A program made the translations under genes and the position numbers. The notes beneath the pieces are model-generated. The model did not search any database. It had not been told where the DNA came from and was given only the letters and a program-made list of their open reading frames with translations. Positions 54,260 to 64,000 of a stretch of 64,000 nt of DNA are shown one piece after another. Position 1 is the first letter of the stretch. Each line of letters opens with the position of its first letter. This DNA is from Gymnothorax reevesii (taxonomy: Eukaryota > Chordata > Actinopteri > Anguilliformes > Muraenidae): NCBI GenBank assembly GCA_029721435.1, contig CM056583.1:93811575-93875574 (forward strand), given 5' to 3'.

Positions 54260-55645
54260 TTAAACGCATTTCAACTAAAAAAAAATTTAATGACTAATTT
54301 CCCACAAAAATTAATAAACGACTCCATTTTCAGACAGCGGAGAGATAAATTCTGCAGAGACTGACCACTATTCCAGGACAAAGCTACAACACCCTGTTCA
54401 TGATTTAATGATTTTTAACAAATGAGAACCTCACAGCTAGAACATCAGTCTCCTCTGATTGTTTTCACCTGCTTCCATTTATACACCTGCATTCATGTAA
54501 CCGGTACACACATCACCTTCTTTTCTCCCACTTTCTTTCTCCGTCTGTCTTTATCTACTTTCTCTTACATATGATCTTTCACTGTTGTATAATGTTCATT
54601 TTTCTGTATTGAATGTTTGTCTAAATTGTGTGCCTAAATGTATAATCATGTTTGTATCAAGAATGCAGAGTGGAAGGGGACATAGGATTTTTTTTCACAA
54701 AGATCTTTAATGTCATTCATCAAGTTTGCTGGAACATTAGGGAAATGGGCTCACTGGCAAAAAAAACAAAATATTTTTCTGACCTCCACGCAATGAAGGC
54801 AGGTCCTGTATGTGCCTCAGAGATTAATATGTCACAGCACCGCTCCTGTCAATCACTGTCTTGTCGCCTCCCAGACAGCAGCTTGAGTGCCTTGTCTCCT
54901 TTGATTGGTTTGACGTCCTTCGTGCCTCTCTCTCATGGTGTTATAAATTTGCATTTCCCATTCCCTTATGCCTGTGTATATACACCCCTTACTTTGAGTG
55001 CCAGTATCTTCCTAACCTAGCACTGTCATCTTTGAAAATTATTTGTTATCTTTAAAAAAAATTAAATATGGATGTACTCTTCCTAGTCTTTCTAATAGGA
55101 ACAAACTCCTGAGCCTTGCCCTTGGTCTCCAGGTTTGGGGCCACATTCCTGCGACTCACTCTTCAGTATTTTCCTCTGCCCAGTTTATTAGGAACACCTC
55201 CAAAGCAGTCAGTGGGATTGGGACTGCATTCCTGACTGCGGCCTTGCCATCTGACAGTCCTGCTCTGGTGAGAACGTCCTCAATTGGGCTACTGCCCTGG
55301 GACAGGTCAGGTGGGCATACACCCTGCGCTCAAGCCCACTCCCTCTGAACCGAACGGTGCAATCGTGCTCTGGGCTCCGTCTCTCACAGTCGTTACCATA
55401 ATGCTATCAATAAATCCTACTATTGGACTGTATGCTGCCTCTGTATTTGGTTCATTGTCTGAATCAAGACAAGATGATTTTAGACTAAAGCCCAGATCGA
55501 TTAGTCAATATTTTTCTGCATCATACAGCTGCAAAAAAGAAGAGCTTCTATACTGATCAATACAAATATGCCATATCATAACAAAACAACTCTTGCAGAT
55601 GCAGAAGGATTATATATTGCAATTAACAGACTCATTGGAAATGAT
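54260..55645. other. Intron 2 sequence, no gene recognised
   Basis: No transposon terminus or family motif. Frames such as 54652-55020 and 55043-55348 have no signature. A 30-bp Tc1 tip of the 10152 family (tacaaaacccaatttcaatg) sits at 55653-55685. Confidence 0.35.
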
Positions 55646-55764
55646 GAAGTAACTACAAAACCCAATTTCAATGAAGTTGGGACGACGGAAGGCAACCGTA
55701 CTTGAACATCGAAGTGGACTGATATGTGATGTCTTAACTTTTCAACACTTTTGTTCTAACAAAC

Positions 55765-55995
55765 ATAGCAGCGAAAGGATCTCTCTGGTCAAAGGAAGAA
55801 ATTAAATACTTGCTCAAAATTTGGGCAGACAAAAACATACAGTCACAACTGGGTACTACACAGAAACACAGAGATTTATGGAATAATTTGTGTTTATACT
55901 TGCATGGTTATCGCAGGGCAATGAAACAGTGCCGTGATGAACTAAAGAAAATGTGGCTGCAATATCTCAGTGCGGAAAGAGGTACAAAAGTCTGA
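55765..55995 (+). pseudogene. Myb/SANT-like DNA-binding domain fragment
   Basis: The + strand reads WSKEEIKYLLKIWADKNIQ, then TTQKHRDLWNNLCLYLHGYR and QCRDELKKMWLQYLSAERG. The pattern W(S/T)..E...LL..W.......L.......W..(I/L)...L...G..R....C...(I/L)K.L is the trihelix/Myb_DNA-bind_4 type domain found in Harbinger-type transposon accessory proteins and in host Myb/SANT-like genes. It has no start codon of its own and stops at 55993-55995. It lies in intron 2, so a transposon remnant is more likely than a host gene. Confidence 0.6.
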
Positions 55996-56999
55996 CGGCT
56001 TAAATGAAGAAACAGATGAATATCCGCAACTTCTTCTCCTTTGTGTATGTTTACTTATTTAAAAACATAGTCTGTGTAAAGAGATGGACGAAGCAACCGT
56101 GACGTCACCCATTGGTTTCAGCATACCATTTAGGAAGCCTTGATTTTGGCTATTTGAATTGGCCATTTGGTCATTTTGAAACAGGATGTGATTCCTATTG
56201 GACAAGAGCGTGAACTGAATATCTATAGAGGAGCAAGGGGTGGATCTATGGGTGGATCTGACCGTATCAGTCGAGGACTGGAGGATAGCCACGCCCCTAA
56301 AGCATATTCTGGCTTTATCCTTTATTCTAGTCTATTTAGGACCATAATTTACAAAAATTAACATCCTGATAAATTGAAGGAGACTTGAAACTTACGATAG
56401 ATATAATTAAATAATGTGGAAAATCATTATTGAAATGATAAATCAGGTGGGAAAGTTGGGTGTATAGGGTTAGGGTTATAGTGTATAGTGCCACCGACTG
56501 TATCGGAAATGTACTCACGAGTGTAGTTGGGTGCAGAAAGACATTACTTGTGTGAAACCAGTGGGAGGAGACAGAGGGGGGACAGCTGTGGCACAGTTGG
56601 GAGTAGTTGTACCTGTTGTGAAAGCGCCCTGAATCATTACATAATTCACGTGGGCCTTGATGATACGTGGAAATTAGTAGACAATAGATGAGAGTAGACA
56701 GTACTCCTTTTTCTCTGCATGCCACAGATCCTTCACCAGAATGGATTACTTCTAATTCTATCAATTCTATCATATCTAAAACAATTGAACCTAAAATTTG
56801 CCATGTAGTGATATCAAAGGATGCATCAATCTGCTTCAGCCTTGAAATGTGAAATAAAAGTCTAACCTCGCTCAAGGCAGCAGCTCAACTCATCAGTGCT
56901 AAAACTCACAGAAATGAACAAACTCTTTGTCAGAGAGTGAAGATCCTGACTTGAACTGAATGACTGAAGGAAGCTGCTGACTCAGTTCTCAGAGGAGCA

Positions 57000-57430
57000 T
57001 CATCTCTTATTCAACTAACAAGAAAGAAGGACCAAAAAAAGTTATGTAAACTTAAACAAAAATCCGAAACCAACTCTTTCAAGCACCCTCAGAACAACTT
57101 TGTGATCTGATGCAGCATATGGAGTTTCAACTTGACAAAATAATATGTTGTAGATTACGAAGCACAATTCATTATTCTAAGGGCAAGACTAGACTTCTTT
57201 GAACATAATGACGAAACTGCAAATTTTTTGGTATCCAATTAAACTGGACCAGAGAAAAATTCTTCATCTCCACTATCAAAGACTTGCAGGGCAATTTGGC
57301 ACAAACCCATAGAGGATATAAACAACACTCAATACCAGAGTCAACCTATCACAAACACTCACAGATGAAGCAAATAATGTTGATTACTTTGAAAAAACTA
57401 CGAATGTCATGGTCTACAAAGAAATCTTAG
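57000..57430 (+). pseudogene. L1/Tx1-type LINE relic
   Basis: Scattered frames on the + strand resemble the L1/Tx1 segment between endonuclease and reverse transcriptase: HMEFQLDKIICCRLRSTIHY, KGKTRLLFF, ETANFLV, then IEDINNTQ, corresponding to the usual ...KAS.LLA.QLK...I..I.D..G....DP.EIN..F pattern. There are many stops. The assignment is by pattern only. Confidence 0.4.
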
Positions 57431-57469
57431 GCAGTTAGCGAAGAACTGATCCTCATTGTGAGCTTGTTT

Positions 57470-58093
57470 GGTGTGAGAGAAATGGCACCTGAGCGACTTT
57501 GACAAGGGCCAAATCAGTGCAGCCAGATAAGTGGATCAGAGCATCTCCAAAGCAGCACGGCCTCTGGAATGTTCCAGTCAGCTGATGTGCATACTAACCG
57601 GCAGCGGTACAAGGAGGGACAAGCCATGAAGCCCTGCAGGGCAATGAAGGTTACCCTGGCAAGTGGAAACAAAATGGCCTCGAGAATTTACTGATACTTG
57701 TGAGAAAAATATACAATACTTGCACAGCTGAGCACCTGTCGGAGATCACATTTTTAACTACGGTCCTCTGCCTCAATGCCTGTAATAGGCATGTGAGCAT
57801 AAGCACTTGACCTTAGAGCGATTGAAGGTTGTCTGGTCCAGTGCATTCAGTTTTCTTTCACTTCATGTGCATGTGGTGGATATGTGTGCACCATTTATGT
57901 TGGGAAGAGATGGCACCAGATGTACTGCAGACAGAAGACAAGCTGGTGGAAGGAGTATGATGCTGATGGAAATATTCTGCTGGGAAAACCTGGCTCTTGG
58001 GATTCCACTGGATGGTGCTGTTTTGGTGGCAGAGGGAAGACCAACACAATATTATGCAGGTGGTTTTAATGTTTTGGCTGATTGGTGTACACT
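57470..58093 (+). pseudogene. Tc1-like transposon relic
   Basis: 57480-57560 (gagcgactttgacaagggcc, gatcagagcatctccaaagc) matches the helix-turn-helix region of a common fish Tc1 family. 57905-58020 (agatggcaccagatgtactg, ggaaatattctgctgggaaa) matches its middle/C-terminal region after a large deletion. The right terminus is tggttttaatgttttggctg followed by attggtgtac at 58061-58092. The left terminus was not found. Confidence 0.65.
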
Positions 58094-58194
58094 ATAAGTA
58101 CTATACTCAGTACCTCTTCCATAACATACCGTACACCTTTTGCAACATTATCCCCTCTACAATATTCTCTTTCTACAGCATTCAATAATATCCA

Positions 58195-58350
58195 CCCCTT
58201 CAATGATATCTGCCCCCTGTACAACCTCTGCGACCCCTTCTACAACCTCTGCGACCCCCTCTAAAACCTCTGCGACCCCCTCTATAACCTCTGCGACCCC
58301 TTCGACAACCTCTGCGACCCCTTCGACAACCTCTGCGACCCCCTCAACAT
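58195..58350. repeat. 21-bp minisatellite, end of intron 2
   Basis: Six to seven units of tacaacctctgcgaccccttc type with small variants, encoding TTSATPS if translated. It is preceded from about 58110 by the looser ttctacaacat words seen also at 52310-52620. No splice acceptor precedes it that would make it exonic in frame with exon 3. Confidence 0.9.
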
Positions 58351-58506
58351 CATCCACCTTCCTGCTGCATCCGCCATCCTACTTTCTCATCTTCCGGTAC
58401 TTTTTCACTGCACTCTTCATCACTCTACTCCCTCCATATCCATCGCCCGGAAACCCATGACTAATTTTCGACACTCATTTGTATTTTACTTTCTTTGTCA
58501 TTATAG

Positions 58507-58578
58507 TGATCCCCACAGTTGCTCCAAAAGAACCAGAAGGGTCCGTGTATCCAGAGAAACCATTTTACCCAGAGCAAG
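58507..58578 (+). CDS. aebp1: AEBP1/ACLP-like protein, exon 3
   Basis: Acceptor ..tcattatag at 58506, donor GTCAGT after 58578. 72 bp, phase 1 at both ends, joining exon 2 through a split Leu codon. It encodes IPTVAPKEPEG-SVYPEKPFYPEQ, Pro/Glu/Tyr-rich, fitting the linker region between the Lys/Pro repeats and the discoidin domain in ACLP-like proteins. The small symmetric phase-1 exon is typical of extracellular proteins. Support comes from perfect frame and splice agreement rather than from the short sequence itself. Confidence 0.65.
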
Positions 58579-58673
58579 GTCAGTGACTCTGTGGAGCTCC
58601 GTCTGACTGACATCCACGACAGTGCTGTGGCCACTACAGCAGATCCCATTTCACAATTCTGATTCCAAATGGA

Positions 58674-58864
58674 AGAAACAAAAAAGTCCCGAACACAGTC
58701 CTCTACGCTTGCAACACTTTACTAAATACACACAACGTTTTGGTCATAGACCTTTGTCAGGTAGTTTTTCTTAATACCTGATGAAGGTCTATCACCAAGA
58801 CGTGTGTATTAAATAAAGCATCGCAAGCGCAGAGGACTGTCTGCGGGACTTTTTTGTTTCTTCG
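58674..58864. repeat. Long hairpin, 90-bp inverted arms with 11-bp loop
   Basis: 58674-58764 (gaagaaacaaaaaagtcccg...cctttgtcaggta) and 58776-58864 (tacctgatgaaggtct...cgggacttttttgtttcttc) are inverted copies with about ten mismatches. The words cctgatgaaggtct and aataaagcatcgcaagcg resemble tails of Penelope-like elements and their derivatives in vertebrates (recollection). It lies 96 bp after exon 3. Confidence 0.92.
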
Positions 58865-59482
58865 TTTTGGCCGACCTTGAGTCCTCTCCTGCACACCCAT
58901 CCATTTTCAGGTGTGCATTAGTTTCGTTATCTACAATTCTGATTGCAAAAAATATAAAAAATATTTCATGACGAGGTTAATTGTTTCACTTGTCCAAAGG
59001 GTAATTTTGCAGATGTATGTCCTAATTACTGCCTTGCTGATGAAACCTACTCCTACTTTGTTGAGAGACCACACGGGGGCTCCAGTTTTGCTCCCACACC
59101 ATGGGAGCCAAGATAGTCACCAGATAGTATTTCCAAAACATCCACAGCAGTGATGAGAGCATTTTGCAGGGACGGAGAGCTTTCTGCGTGCACACTGGTG
59201 TCTCACATCACAAACCAGTGACATTACCATGGCATCCAAAGACTTGGCACCCTTAGCCAGGGGAATACCAGGCGGCAGTGACATTGTTGAAGTTGTGCCA
59301 CCCTCCGGATATACTAAATTACTAAATTAGCAATATGGAGCCCAAAATTCTTAAATCAGGGGCAGAGCTGTGTTGGATGTTCCTGAATACCCCTGTTTCG
59401 AGACCACCGTCCAGCAGATTTATTTAGCCCCGATACAATGACCTATGATGCCATCGTTCAAGGGTTTTGGTTTGTTTTTCAG

Positions 59483-59548
59483 TGGAACCAACGGGACCAG
59501 CGTCGGTGGGCAAGAAGTCAAAGTCCGATGACTACTGGGATGCAACAT
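59483..59548 (+). CDS. aebp1: AEBP1/ACLP-like protein, exon 4
   Basis: Acceptor ..tttgtttttcag at 59482 (good pyrimidine tract), donor GTATGT after 59548. 66 bp, phase 1 at both ends. It encodes, after a split Val codon, EPTGPASVGKKSKSDDYWDA plus Thr. The DDYWD motif resembles the acidic/tyrosine-rich stretches of ACLP N-termini. The next exon is beyond the CR1 insertion and was not found before 64000. Confidence 0.62.
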
Positions 59549-59719
59549 GTATGTTTCATCATACTTTCCAACTCTGTTTTCAGTGTAAATATTATTACAA
59601 GGCAGCTGGGCTGGCAGTTTACAGTTTACCTTCTAAATCTTGATCATGGCACTGGGCCAGCGTATGTTGAGGGTAGCACAGGATTATTTAAACTAGGGAC
59701 TTAGGGGGCAGGGAGATTA

Positions 59720-60885
59720 GTGAGTGTTGCACATAGGGAAATGCAGACTGCCCCGATGGAAGCTGACGGCGTAACATGCACAATCGATGTTTCACTTTTA
59801 AAGCAACAAAGCATAGAGGGGGACTCAGGGCGGCGGCCACATGGGAAATCAAGGAGGAAGAGCATTAGTAATAACCTGAAATGTTTTTATTTAAATGCAA
59901 GAAGCATAAGAAATAAATTTCCAGAACTTTAGGCTGTAGTGATCAGTGAGGGCTATGACAAAGCCATGTCTCTGTCATCCCAACTATGTGAAGAGGATGG
60001 AGATGAATATAATATAGAAGGTTATAAGCTCTTTAGGAAGGATAGATGTAATAGGCGAGGAGGGGGCGTAGCACTCTATGTGAACGAAAAACATAAATGT
60101 ACAGGAAATTCCCGAAAATTGAACATTCCTTTTCCTGTGAAGATATCTGGGTCAGGCTCATTGGCAAACACGAGACAGGTTTAAACATAGGAGTATACTA
60201 TCGACCACCAGCTTTGGACGGTCCTATCAATTAAATGCTTTTTAGGAGGATTACGCAAACTTGTAGCGGTGGTGGGATTATTATCATGGGAGACTTAAAT
60301 TATCCTGGTATCAATTGGGAAATGATGAAAGGACAGGGTAGGGGGGAGGAAGAATTTCTAGATGTCATAAATGATAATTTCTTGGTGCATTATGTTAATA
60401 AACCTACCAGAGAGAAGGCAATTTTAGACTTGGTGCTCTGTAATGACCCAGACAGAATTAGCAATGTTGAGGTACTGGAGCCACTTGGGACAAGTGATCA
60501 CTTTGCTGTTCATTTTGATGTTTCATGGGAAGTTAAAAAGGTGCATTCAACAAAAATTTTCAATTTTAGGCGAGCAAACTTTGACAGGATGCGCTTATAT
60601 CTAGCTGAAATAAATTGGGAGACACTCCTGGACTGTAAGTCTGTAAATGAGATGTGGGAAAGATTTAAGGGGGACTTACTTGAATCACCATGCAGATTCA
60701 TTCCAATGGTGTCCAAAGGTAAGCTGAAAAAGCAGAATCTCCAGTGGATGACCAAAAGTATTTGTAGGATGTTGAGGGAAAAGAGGAATCTTTATAAGAT
60801 GTACATAAAGGATAACAATGAGAATACTAGGGCTGAATACTGTAAAATGCGGGCTGTGGTAAAAAAAAGAGCTGAGGAAGGCTAG
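59720..60885 (+). pseudogene. CR1 endonuclease and linker region, broken
   Basis: 59720-59932 ends CFYLNARSIRNKFPEL (endonuclease start), followed by a stop (tag at about 59930). 59939-60184 reads GYKLFRKDRCNRRGGGVALYV, then GVYYRPP in the next frame. 60235-60885 has MGDLNYPGINWE and GTSDHFAVHFDV (the GDxN and SDH active-site motifs) and the linker WERFKGDLLESPCRFIP. Apurinic-type endonucleases of LINEs nick the target DNA. At least three frame breaks are present. Confidence 0.88.
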
Positions 60886-60942
60886 AAGCGCTTCTTTCAG
60901 TACTGTAGCAGAAAAAGGAAAGTTAAAGAGTAGGTTAAGTGC

Positions 60943-62433
60943 ATGAAGAATAAAAATGGATCGCTGCTATATGATAACAAGCATATTGCGGATGCCTTAA
61001 ACAGTTACTTTGTTGAGAATTTTACCTCAGAGGCGGTCTTTATTTGGCCAGAGGGCATGTCAAATGCTCAAGATTATTTAGCAGAAATTGAGGTTCGGGA
61101 TAACGAAGTATTAGACAAGTTGCATAAACTAAAAGCAGATAAGGCAGCGGGTCCTGATGGCTTATATCCTAGAGTGCTCAGGGAAGCTGGTGAGTTCATC
61201 TTTAAGCCGCTATCCGCCATCTTCAGACGGTCTTTAGAAACTGGAGAAATACCAAATGATTGGAAACAGGGCAATATAATACCAATATATAAGAAAGGGG
61301 ACCGTACCGAGCCAGGAAACTACAGGCCAGTGAGTTTAACTTGCATTTCGTGCAAAATATTGTAATCTATCATAAAAGATGAGCTGGACTTATTTCCTGA
61401 ACATAACAGTATCTTGAGAGATAGCCAACATGGTTTTTGGAAGGGAAGGTCATGCCTAACAAACCTTCTAGAATTTTTTGAAGAGGCCACCAGGACTTAT
61501 GACCAGAGCAGGGCTTATGACATCATATACTTGGATTTTCAGAAAGCATTCGATACAGTACTGCATAAGAGACTAATTTTTAAAATGAGCTCCATTGGAG
61601 TTATAGGAGGTATTCTGAAGTGGATTCAAAACTGGTTACAGGACAGAAAACAAAGAGTAGTGATCAGTGATATCTCATCTGAGCTGGGTATGGTGGGGAG
61701 TGGCGTCCCCCAGGGATCAGTGTTGGGACCCCTGCTATTCCTCATTTACATTAATGACCTTGATAGGAATATTGAGAGCAGATTGGTTAAATTTGCAGAT
61801 GTCACTAAATTGGGGGGTTTGGCAAATAGTCTGGGGTCCACTAAAGTGATTCAGGACGATTTGGATCGAATCCGGAATTGGGCAGAAATGTGGCAAATGA
61901 AATTTAATCTAGCAAAATGTAAAGTTGTACATGTAGGTAATAAAAACATCAGACGGGATTACTTCATGGGAGGTTTAAAACTGGAATGTGCTGCACAAGA
62001 GAAAGATCTGGGAGTGATTGTTAACCAAACCCTCACAGGTTCTAGCCATTGTGCCGTAGCAGTTAAAAAAGCTAATCGGATGCTAGGATACATTGCCAAA
62101 AGTATTGAGTACAAATCTAAGGAGGTGATGCTTCTTCTGTACAACACGTTCGTTAGACCACACCTGGAGTATTGTGTACAGTTCTGGGGACCATACTTTA
62201 AGAGAGATATAGAGGCTCTAGAGAAAGTTCAGAGAAGAGCCACTAAGCTTATTCTAGGTATAAATGAAAGTTACGAGAAGAGGCTGAAAATCCTTAATCT
62301 CTTTAGTCTAACGAAACGGAGACTCAGGGGTTATTTGATTGAGGTCTTTAAATATGTTAAAGGGATTAAAAAAGTGAAAGATGTAGGATTCATTCGGCCA
62401 AGTGTTGTTAGTAGAACTCGGGGTCACAAATAG
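60943..62433 (+). pseudogene. CR1 reverse transcriptase, catalytic Asp lost
   Basis: 60943-61365 holds the N-terminal part (KAAGPDGLYPRVLRE, IPNDWKQGNIIPIYKKGD, PGNYRPVSLTC) and ends at a stop (taa). 61414-62433 continues with GFWKGRSCLTNLLEF, motif A (IIYLDFQKAFDTVLH), motif B (GVPQGSVLGPLLFLIYIND), motif C, then the thumb (LGVIVNQTLTGSSH, RPHLEYCVQFWGPYF, KVQRRATKLI). Motif C reads FADVTKLGG instead of FADDTKLGG: the second catalytic aspartate is valine (codon gtc near 61800), which alone would abolish activity. The antisense copy at 21045 retains FADD. Confidence 0.92.
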
Positions 62434-62709
62434 AAGTTGACCAAAGGTAAATTTAGCACTGATTTTTGGAAATATTTCTTCAGCCAAAGAGTAATTTCAA
62501 TGTGGAATAGCTTAACTGACCATATTATTGAGGCAGAGACCTTGGGGGTTTTTAAGAGCAGGCTTGACCTAAAGCTAGATACCATTGAGTCATTTAGTAT
62601 CTGAAGGGATATATTCACAATAGTATAAAGAAACTGGCAAGCTTAGTTGGGCTGAAAGGCCTGTTCTTGCCATTCATGTTATGTTATGTTATGTTATGTA
62701 AAAGACTTT

Positions 62710-63060
62710 GCTAATTATCCATCAAGTAATTGATTAATTGGGATAAGTGGTTTATCGTGAAATGACGTTGCATTACCTGGAGTTTAAATATGTAACCGAT
62801 TTTATTGCAAAAAAAAAAAAAAAAACAAGAACCCAGCAGCTCTCCAGCTCTGGGGCTGAGCGTCTTGACCTGAACTGTTAAGCTTGCAGCCTTATATGGG
62901 CATGCCACAAGTAGCCATGTAAAAGCAATTCTTTCTGCCATTTTTACACTTTTCTTTTGTAATCTTAAAATGCTCCTAATAAGCGTATGGCACACTAAAA
63001 TGTACAACAAATCCACCAGGTGTTGAAACTCTTCAATATTTAGTTCGCATATGTTTCTGA
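62710..63060. other. Non-coding, no feature recognised
   Basis: Contains an A-run at 62810-62825; otherwise unremarkable intron 4 sequence. Confidence 0.35.
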
Positions 63061-63069
63061 TATGAGTGT

Positions 63070-64000
63070 GTTATGGCCCCAATTTGTTATTACAATTTAC
63101 AACACAACAGCTACAGCAACAGCAAGGGATGACAGAAACAGTTTTAAAAACTTGAACACATTTCAACATCAACAGACAAAGACTAATACTAACCTATAAC
63201 TAATAACCAAGATTGATTTACAAGAAAAACAGAAATATTTACTGTCCCTTTTTGTTGGGGTGGCTTGGTGATGTCCTGGGTAAGGAAAAAGAAATGCTCT
63301 AACCCAGGCAAAAATCCACAAAAGAAACTTCACAGGTCTTGAACAGAAATGACAGGTCTGGTCACGTGTATCCTTCTCCTTGCAATTTCTCCTACCACTT
63401 TACTGTCTCAATTCTTTTCCTTATATCCTCTTTTGCAGACCCCACCCACATTTAGACCTCTTTTTTTAAATTTTCGGGGACTTGCCCCAGACATGTCCAG
63501 GACATGTCTAAACCTAGCTCCAGTCTGAGCTTAATAAAAGAAAGGTAAATACTGCCATCTAGTGGCCTCTATTCACATTACACCTCCATTCCAAAAGGGA
63601 AAAATTTTGACTCATAAAGGCAAAATTTTTCTTTTCAATACAAAATGGTTAAGTGAACACTTGTCTATATGTACATATCATACAATATTCAAATAAACAC
63701 ATGATATATATATACAGTATATACATTTTCAAACACGGGATAAGCAATCAGCAATCACATTGTCAGCACCCTATACATGCTTAATTTCCAAGTCAAACTC
63801 CTGTAAAATCAAACTCCAATTCAACAATCTCCGATTCTTGTTTTTCATCTTACTCAAAAACATTAACGGATTGTGGTCAGTGTGCACAATCATTGGCTTT
63901 TGTCCTGTACAAACATAAACCTCAAAGTGTTGTCAAGAAAGGACCAGAGCCAACAGCTCCTTCTCTATTGTGGAATAGTTCCTTTGGTGGCGATTGAACT
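63070..64000 (-). mobile_element. Gypsy (Ty3)-type LTR retrotransposon, 3' part, runs off the window
   Basis: On the minus strand 64000-63745 encodes RNase H sequence: FNRHQRNYSTIEKELLALVL, FEVYVCTGQKPMIVHTDHNP, LMFLSKMKNKNRRLLNW, LILQEFDLEIKHV and NVIADCLSRV, followed by a stop. Two internal stops (TGA after LALVLS, TAG after IKHV) break it. No integrase follows in the 670 bp to the left, which instead looks like 3' untranslated/LTR sequence (tgccatctagtggcctc at about 63551). The element is therefore either a type whose frame ends after RNase H or has lost integrase. The LTR boundary near 63070 is a guess; reverse transcriptase should lie to the right of the window. Confidence 0.78.

Larger units (their letters stand above)
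59640..62700 (+). mobile_element. CR1-type LINE, long but inactivated, in intron 4
   Basis: Order on the + strand: 5' region (59640-59870), endonuclease (59876-60560), linker (60570-60885), reverse transcriptase (60943-62433), 3' untranslated region and a tail of (tatgt)n near 62680-62700. It is the longest LINE in the window and the reference for the fragments at 13551, 18375, 21045 and 31925. The start is approximate; a separate ORF1 is not recognised. Confidence 0.9.

Noticed and set aside
56455..56485. Telomere-like gggttaggg words
   Set aside because: Only one or two copies, not an array.
56336..56875. 179-aa minus-strand ORF as a gene
   Set aside because: The length is notable but the translation has no family motif, biased Ser/Leu/His composition and no splice or promoter context; it is probably a chance frame in repeat-like sequence.

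Overview
The window is nuclear DNA from a ray-finned fish. The evidence is a split, intron-containing host gene, dense Tc1/mariner transposons of families typical of fish, CR1/L2/L1-Tx1-like LINE fragments, a Penelope-like relic, a tRNA-derived SINE, hAT and piggyBac remains, a gypsy retrotransposon at the right edge, and long GT/GA, AT and CA microsatellites. I see no operon structure, bacterial gene or CRISPR array. All identifications come from reading the sequence; no database was searched.

One host gene is well supported. Four exons on the + strand (33230-33539, 51997-52302, 58507-58578, 59483-59548) join in one reading frame. Every intron is phase 1 and every junction is GT/AG. The product starts with a signal peptide and continues into a Lys/Pro-rich repeat region followed by acidic and Pro-rich segments. 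This resembles the N-terminus of AEBP1/ACLP, a secreted matrix carboxypeptidase-like protein. The discoidin and carboxypeptidase-like domains would lie beyond 64000. A second possible host exon, unidentified, lies at about 4861-5273.

Layout. 0-5 kb: Penelope relic, Tc1 element, small Tc1 derivative and an L2-like LINE, with the Tc1-LINE block flanked by pieces of one minisatellite. 5-10 kb: retroposon tails, a 147-bp tandem repeat, a Tc1 fragment, a LINE relic and a SINE. 10-14 kb: a 1.6-kb Tc1, a decayed YqaJ-nuclease-like gene that runs into a 61-bp satellite apparently derived from it, an LTR-like segment and a CR1 fragment with a twin-priming inversion. 14-17 kb: an intron-containing sequence with its own spliced copy next to it, and a 1.25-kb hairpin element. 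17-25 kb: a non-repetitive stretch, CR1 and Tc1 relics, a piggyBac 5' fragment and LINE pieces. 25.5-30 kb: a 3.7-kb hAT-type element with a perfect 8-bp target duplication inside one arm of an older foldback element. 30.6-32.2 kb: LINE fragments.

33 kb to the end is the AEBP1-like gene. Intron 1 (18.5 kb) holds a 48-bp minisatellite, three Tc1-type elements, a 44-bp satellite, a THAP-like fragment and a 6-kb cluster of unrecognised ORFs (45.4-51.6 kb). Intron 2 (6.2 kb) appears to have been a short minisatellite-bearing intron, since enlarged by Tc1, LINE and other insertions. Intron 3 holds a 90-bp-arm hairpin. Intron 4 contains a long but broken CR1 LINE, and the window ends inside an antisense gypsy element. 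Most coding capacity here is decayed mobile DNA; only the host exons look functional.
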